A stretch of DNA of 64,000 bases, from the NCBI GenBank assembly GCA_958299035.1, contig CATQJL010000001.1:35688780-35752779 (forward strand). Direction: 5' to 3'. Shown here one piece after another: positions 62,087 through 64,000 of the stretch. Made by a program: the position numbers and the translations under genes. Each line of letters starts with the position of its first letter. The first letter of the stretch is position 1. Under the pieces are notes generated by a model. The model had not been told where the DNA came from and did no database searches. It worked only from the letters and a program-made list of their open reading frames with translations. Source of the stretch: Cylicocyclus nassatus (Eukaryota > Nematoda > Chromadorea > Rhabditida > Strongylidae).

Positions 62087-63922
62087 AGATGGAAGAAATG
62101 AGTAGATTGGTGTTTCAGAGCGGCTCCTGTTTCACACCACAAAAACTGTCCGGATACGAGAGTGAAGATCAGCTTCTCAAAGAAACCGATTTGGAGCTGC
62201 TGGATAAGTACTTCGTGGTGCAAGGAAGGAAGCTCCTAGAGCTGTTCTTCCTCACTCGATGCGACTGTGAGATTAGTGAAACCGGGGTTCGCCTGTCGAA
62301 TAACGGTTCCACTCCCATCATTCAATACGTCACCAAGGGCATAAAGCCACAAATCAAGAGATGGGAAGGGCAGGAAAAGATCAGCCCACGTCGTGTCGAC
62401 AAGCTCTACACCGGCAACGCGTTGGCGTGTATCGCGGCTACAACTACGGGAGTCCGCATGAATGTAAAAAAGATACCATTTCCCGGTCGCCTCAACTCTA
62501 AACAAAAATTTCAGAAGTTGCGGCAGTGGGCTTCAGAAATGGGGCTAGTCCTACCATCTATGTCCACGTACAAAGAACGGTTTGAAGAAGTAACGCCGTG
62601 CATCGAGGCCGTCTACGAAAGGCACCAGAACCGCATCATTGATGAGATAAGGGCGGTCTACCAGGTGTGAAAACAACAAGAAAAATAATTGAAATCTTTT
62701 AAAACTAACTCAGAACGATCCGTGGGATATCGCCGTAGACGGCGCGTATGATTCGAGAGGCCACAGTGCAGAGCTTTGCAAGGTACTGGCTGTGGATCTC
62801 AGGACCAAACTCTGCATACACACGGAAGTCCTAGAACGCTCAGAGACAGGTAGGTAGAAAAGCCGACACAGTCATTCCCGAGTTCTCTTTTGCAGATAAC
62901 ATCAGTCAAAGAATGGAAAAGGAGGGCTTCCGCAGAATGCTGCGGTGGTTCAAGTCAAGGGAAATACCCATCCGTTCGGTAGCAACCGACCGCAGCGCAG
63001 TGTTTGGGAAGGAGATCAAGTCGTACAACAAAGAATATGGGGAGACCATCGAGTGGAAGCTGGATAGGTGGCATCTGGCCAGATACCTTGACAAAAATCT
63101 TCACGCGGTAAGCAACCGGGATCTGTCGACAAAAACCAATCATCGAATCAAGGTTGCGAAGAGAAGGGTCTACATGGTGATCAAGGACTGGATAAGAGCC
63201 ATCAAAAAACACTTATATTATGCCGTTGAACAAGGAGCGCTTGCTGGTGATGGCAACTACGCAAAGTACTTGTTCAATACTTGCCTAAATCACGTGGCCG
63301 ACAAACACGAATGGGATGAGGTAACACTATACGTCATCCAACACCGCATAAAAATTTATTATAGGCTGACATCACCGGGCCCATTAGGAGATGTTCCCAC
63401 GACGCGCTTGAAGTTGATGAAGAAGATAGGAAGCCCACAATACCCTTGGGAAGCCCAGCCCACGAAAAACTGCGCGAGATTCTACTCAACCGGGTCTTCC
63501 AAAAGGATATCGCACTGGCTAGTTCTCTGAGTGGAACTAGCCAGTGCGAGACCAAGAACGCTTTGGACAGATTATACTGCCCAAAGGATCTTTTCCTGTA
63601 AGTAGGCCTGTACTGTTTCTATGATAACAAGTAGGACCGATTCAACCTCCTTTTCAGACCGCCGCAAACCTACTACCTCTATGTGTCGATGTCGACTATG
63701 CATCTAAACGCGTTGACAGAGGCAGAGTTGAAAGGGGAAAGGGTAGTTGAAAGGCGCGACAGAATCCGTCGGAAGTTCAACGAGTATGACACTGAGCTCC
63801 GGCACAAAACCCCTGTGGAACATTTATGGAGGAAAGAAATCTTCATTTCGTTCGTCACTCGCCGTTCACGCATGGGGAGAGATCCTGAAGAGACTGAGCC
63901 GGCGGATGAGACACCAGAGTAG
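62087..63922 (+). CDS. Kolobok-like DDE transposase, spliced and intact
   Basis: Exons 62087-62664, 62714-62849, 62896-63320, 63365-63597 and 63658-63922 join in phase without internal stops. The N-terminal part has ELFFLTRCDCEIS, ALACIAATTTG and LPSMSTYKERFEEV. The RNase-H-fold core has IAVDGAYDSRGHSAELCKVL, RSVATDRSAVFGKEI and WKLDRWHLARYLDKNL, then WIRAIKKHLYYAVEQG and CLNHVADKHEW. The C-terminal part has RRCSHDALEV and AHEKLREILLNRVFQKDI before LYCPKDLF. Candidate acidic residues are D of VDGAYD and D of ATDRS; the third is unassigned. Kolobok transposases cut and paste DNA at TTAA. I found no terminal repeats bordering the gene, and the right end may lie outside the window. It could be an active element or a host-adopted gene. 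Confidence 0.75.
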
Positions 63923-64000
63923 ACGGGGAAGAGAAGAGATGCACATATAAAAGAGAAGGGAAACAGAAGTAAAAAAAGTGGCAACATATATGTAAATGAA

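Noticed and set aside
1..64000. CRISPR array, prokaryotic operon, phage or plasmid origin
   Set aside because: Repeats are inverted or dispersed with no regular spacers. Genes are spliced and animal-like throughout.

Overview
This window looks like nuclear DNA of a nematode. It is AT-rich and intron-rich, with short C. elegans-style acceptors (TTTCAG, TTTTTAG), small introns of 40-50 nt beside very large ones, and a heavy load of short DNA transposons. The recognisable genes are conserved animal genes. A Rhabditina or Strongylida-type worm is my best guess. I see no prokaryotic, plasmid, phage or CRISPR features.

Layout from left to right. Positions 1-9.6 kb are gene-poor and repeat-rich: a hAT-type non-autonomous element with a perfect 8-bp target duplication, a GC-rich MITE family, and a mariner/Tc1-type foldback element. 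Positions 9.6-21.6 kb (+) hold an SLC22-type organic-ion transporter in at least 12 small exons, with two multi-kb introns containing a tRNA-like SINE, a Harbinger-like MITE and other repeats. Positions 21.6-28.4 kb hold more foldback and mariner MITEs. Positions 28.5-31.9 kb (-) encode a ZFYVE19/ANCHR-like abscission-checkpoint protein. Positions 32.7-36.5 kb (-) encode mitochondrial ribosomal protein mL49, whose upstream exon lies 3.3 kb away from the rest across a MITE-bearing intron. Positions 37.2-41.3 kb (+) encode a UVSSA homologue for transcription-coupled repair, which can be followed exon by exon to its stop codon. Positions 42.0-60.1 kb (+) hold scattered exons of a KH-domain RNA-binding protein. 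Its roughly 10-kb intron contains a foldback mariner MITE, an orphan last exon of an MCFD2-like EF-hand protein on the other strand, a 1.4-kb palindrome, a broken CR1/Jockey-like LINE and a hexanucleotide microsatellite. Positions 61.1-63.9 kb (+) hold a THAP-type zinc finger followed by a spliced, intact Kolobok-like transposase.

The genes do not form one pathway. UVSSA (DNA repair), ANCHR (cytokinesis), mL49 (mitochondrial translation), SLC22 (transport) and the KH protein (RNA) are neighbours by position only. The coherent story is transposon biology. At least six superfamilies are represented (hAT, PIF/Harbinger-like, Tc1/mariner, Helitron, LINE, Kolobok). Several copies have exact target duplications, and one hAT is nested inside a Harbinger-like MITE. 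I found no clearly new multi-gene system. The best leads are the THAP/Kolobok locus, the long palindromes, the orphan EF-hand exon and the direct duplication at 34.3-35.2 kb.
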